Source: Tenacibaculum sp. AHE14PA
GTDB taxonomy: Bacteria > Bacteroidota > Bacteroidia > Flavobacteriales > Flavobacteriaceae
DNA length: 64,000 nt
NCBI RefSeq assembly: GCF_019278465.1
Contig: NZ_CP058983.1
Span: forward strand, 2,169,501 to 2,233,500
Direction: 5' to 3'
Shown: one piece after another, positions 62,627-64,000 of the stretch
Layout: each line of letters opens with the position of its first letter
Position numbering within the stretch: position 1 is the stretch's first letter
The notes under the pieces: model-generated
The model's input: only the letters and a program-made list of their open reading frames with translations
The model's database searches: none
Told to the model about the DNA's origin: nothing
Position numbers and translations under genes: made by a program

Positions 62627-62718
62627 CTTCTCGATACAATTTTCTCATAAAATCGAAAATTACTCGAAGTGACACTATCATATTAAAATGAAATAACAAT
62701 TCAACATGTCAGTTCGAT

Positions 62719-62798
62719 TGGTTTTATTGAAGTTCCGAAAACAACACAAATTGAATTTAAATCAGGAAGTACTTTTCCTGTAATTAAATATAAAAAAT
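62719..62798 (+). repeat. 80-bp direct repeat, distal copy (ancestral moeA end)
   Basis: It encodes GFIEVPKTTQIEFKSGSTFP plus VIKYKK and then TGA, which overlaps the moaC ATG as ATGA (62797-62800). This is the arrangement expected before the insertion. Confidence 0.95.
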
Positions 62799-63273
62799 GA
62801 ACAAATTCACGCACATAAACGAGCAGAATCAACCTAAAATGGTGAATGTTTCTGATAAGAAAATTACCAAGCGAACTGCGGTTGCAAAAGCTACGATGTT
62901 TTTAGGAGCTGAAATTATTTCTCATTTTAAAAATGAGGACTTAATTACTAAAAAAGGACCCGTTTTTCAAACCGCAATTATTGCTGGCATTCAAGCTGTA
63001 AAAAAAACATCTGATATTATTCCTATGTGTCATCCGTTATTAATTAACGGTGTAGATATTGATATAAATATTGTTGACGATGAACAATTAGAGGTTTTTT
63101 GTAAAGTAACTATCGAAGGAAAAACAGGTGTTGAAATGGAAGCTTTAACGGGCGCTTCTGCAACTTGTTTAACTATTTATGATATGTGCAAAGCCATCAA
63201 TCAAAAAATGGTGATTAAAGAAGTAAAATTAGTAGAAAAAACTGGCGGTAAATCAGATATTAAAAATGGGTAA
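62797..63273 (+). CDS. moaC: cyclic pyranopterin monophosphate synthase
   Basis: 158 residues; converts the MoaA product to cPMP. MVNVSDKKITKRTAVAKATM begins the conserved core, with PMCHPLLINGVDIDI and EALTGASATCLTIYDMCKA holding active-site residues. The ATG at 62797 overlaps a remnant moeA stop. It overlaps the next gene by 8 bp. Confidence 0.95.
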   Translation: MNKFTHINEQNQPKMVNVSDKKITKRTAVAKATMFLGAEIISHFKNEDLITKKGPVFQTAIIAGIQAVKKTSDIIPMCHPLLINGVDIDINIVDDEQLEVFCKVTIEGKTGVEMEALTGASATCLTIYDMCKAINQKMVIKEVKLVEKTGGKSDIKNG

Positions 63274-64000
63274 AAAACATCAAAAACACGCAAATATCAC
63301 TAAAAAATTCAACGATAATTTTGCTACCAATGAAGTTGCTATTTTGGGAACTAAATGTGGAGTTATTGCTGATTTAGTTACAAAGGTTTCAACTAAATTA
63401 TCAAACTATAACTTAGGGTATTTCGATGCTTCTCACGCAAAAGACCTTGATAAAAACATCGTAACCGAATATACCTTTCACCATGAAGGTAATTTACAAG
63501 TAAACACAACCTCAAGCGTTAATAAGTTTGAGCAACGTTTACAGTTTATTAATCATGATTTTGTGCTTATAAACGGGAATCATTACGAAGGTGCTAAACA
63601 AATTCTGATTCTAGATGATGAAAAAGAAGCTTCTATAGAAAAGAGATTAGATCAAATTACAAACATCCAATTTATTGTAAAACTAAATTCGGATACTAAG
63701 ATTTTTGATTGTTTAATCGAAAAATTTCCACTGATAGAAAATACAACTTGTTACACGATTCATGATGTTGATAAAATTACAAATCACATTCATAATTTAA
63801 TCAAAGAAAATATTGCTCCTGTTAAAGGGTTGGTATTAACTGGTGGAAAAAGTACCCGAATGGGAACAGATAAATCTGAATTAGATTATTATGGAAAACC
63901 TCAAAAAGAATACACAAAAGAACTCCTAGAAAACAATGCTTTAGAAACATTTTATTCTGTACAATTACCTTCTAAAAAACCAGCTGAAATTCACGACACT
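63266..64000 (+). CDS. mobA: molybdenum cofactor guanylyltransferase-like protein, partial
   Basis: 245 residues are visible before the window ends. The C-terminal part begins a nucleotidyltransferase domain with VKGLVLTGGKSTRMGTDKSE (MobA signature, about 191-210) and YYGKPQKEYTKELL. The first 190 residues form another domain (EVAILGTKCGVIADLVTKVS) that resembles MobB in position but shows no Walker A lysine motif. It overlaps moaC by 8 bp, so it is part of the moco operon. The ATG is at 63266. Confidence 0.85.
   Translation, partial: MGKKHQKHANITKKFNDNFATNEVAILGTKCGVIADLVTKVSTKLSNYNLGYFDASHAKDLDKNIVTEYTFHHEGNLQVNTTSSVNKFEQRLQFINHDFVLINGNHYEGAKQILILDDEKEASIEKRLDQITNIQFIVKLNSDTKIFDCLIEKFPLIENTTCYTIHDVDKITNHIHNLIKENIAPVKGLVLTGGKSTRMGTDKSELDYYGKPQKEYTKELLENNALETFYSVQLPSKKPAEIHDT

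Larger units (their letters stand above)
61822..62718 (+). mobile_element. GIY-YIG/palindromic-repeat cassette inserted at the moeA-moaC junction
   Basis: About 897 bp lying between two copies of the moeA tail. It contains about 3.5 units of a palindromic repeat, one GIY-YIG nuclease gene, and a right-hand half-palindrome (CTCGATAC, ACTCGAAGTGACA, then TGTCAGTTCGATTGG) that fuses to the distal moeA tail at the shared GGTTTTATTGAA. The mobility mechanism is inferred. Confidence 0.7.

Overview
This is a low-GC window (by eye about one third G+C) from a member of the Bacteroidota, most likely family Flavobacteriaceae. The markers are the gliding-motility pair gldE/gldD next to mutY and ssb, a CarboxypepD_reg TonB-dependent receptor with a partner lipoprotein, TPR-linked LytTR and AraC regulators, the tiny MPSGKKRKR-type basic protein beside HU and RNase G, and many Bacteroidota-type -7 promoter boxes (TAnnTTTG). 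Genus is not resolved; a Tenacibaculum/Polaribacter-like marine flavobacterium would fit. Gene order is mostly chromosomal core. No rRNA, tRNA, phage or CRISPR was seen.

Layout. 1-9.4 kb (minus): lipid genes (acyl-ACP desaturase, plsC), a small membrane protein, a repeat-bearing lipoprotein with its TonB receptor, pgi, an M23 peptidase and a DUF3108 protein. 9.5-13.3 kb (minus): aromatic amino-acid catabolism (hmgA, hppD, tryptophan 2,3-dioxygenase), interrupted by a broken four-helix-bundle gene. 13.5-17.4 kb (minus): ferredoxin, membrane di-iron hydroxylase and FAD reductase, then the Fe-S assembly genes nfu and mrp. 17.5-26.2 kb: an ATL-type MGMT homologue, trmB, DUF6341/DUF6427-like genes, upp, a hydrolase, brnQ, and a feoA-feoB-FeoB-associated operon. 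26.3-32.7 kb (plus): holB, an NtrY-like kinase, enoyl-CoA hydratase, and a TPR-TM-AraC regulator followed by small exported/membrane ORFs.

32.9-45.3 kb: HD hydrolase, asd, trhO, dinB, a LytTR/TPR two-component pair, rplU-rpmA, two M16 peptidases (one catalytic, one degenerate) and an EamA transporter. 45.4-52.8 kb: an HMA-domain lipoprotein, ctaA, gldD/gldE/ssb/mutY, HU, the 29-residue basic protein and RNase E/G. 52.8-58.7 kb: a patatin plus outer-membrane-barrel protein, uvrC and a membrane-anchored MutS-like ATPase. 58.7-64 kb: molybdenum cofactor genes moaA, moeA, moaC and a mobA-like gene cut by the window end.

The most remarkable observation is in the molybdopterin cluster. A roughly 0.9-kb cassette, made of a GIY-YIG nuclease gene and an array of palindromic repeats, separates moeA from moaC, and an 80-bp piece of the moeA 3' end is present on both sides of it (78/80 identical). 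The distal copy still carries the ancestral ATGA overlap with moaC, so the insertion appears to have regenerated the end of its target gene. Other points of interest are two short promoter-plus-terminator units next to the TPR regulators that look like small RNA genes, a 48-bp perfect palindrome, two related REP-like elements, and the four-helix-bundle pseudogene with purine-rich flanks.
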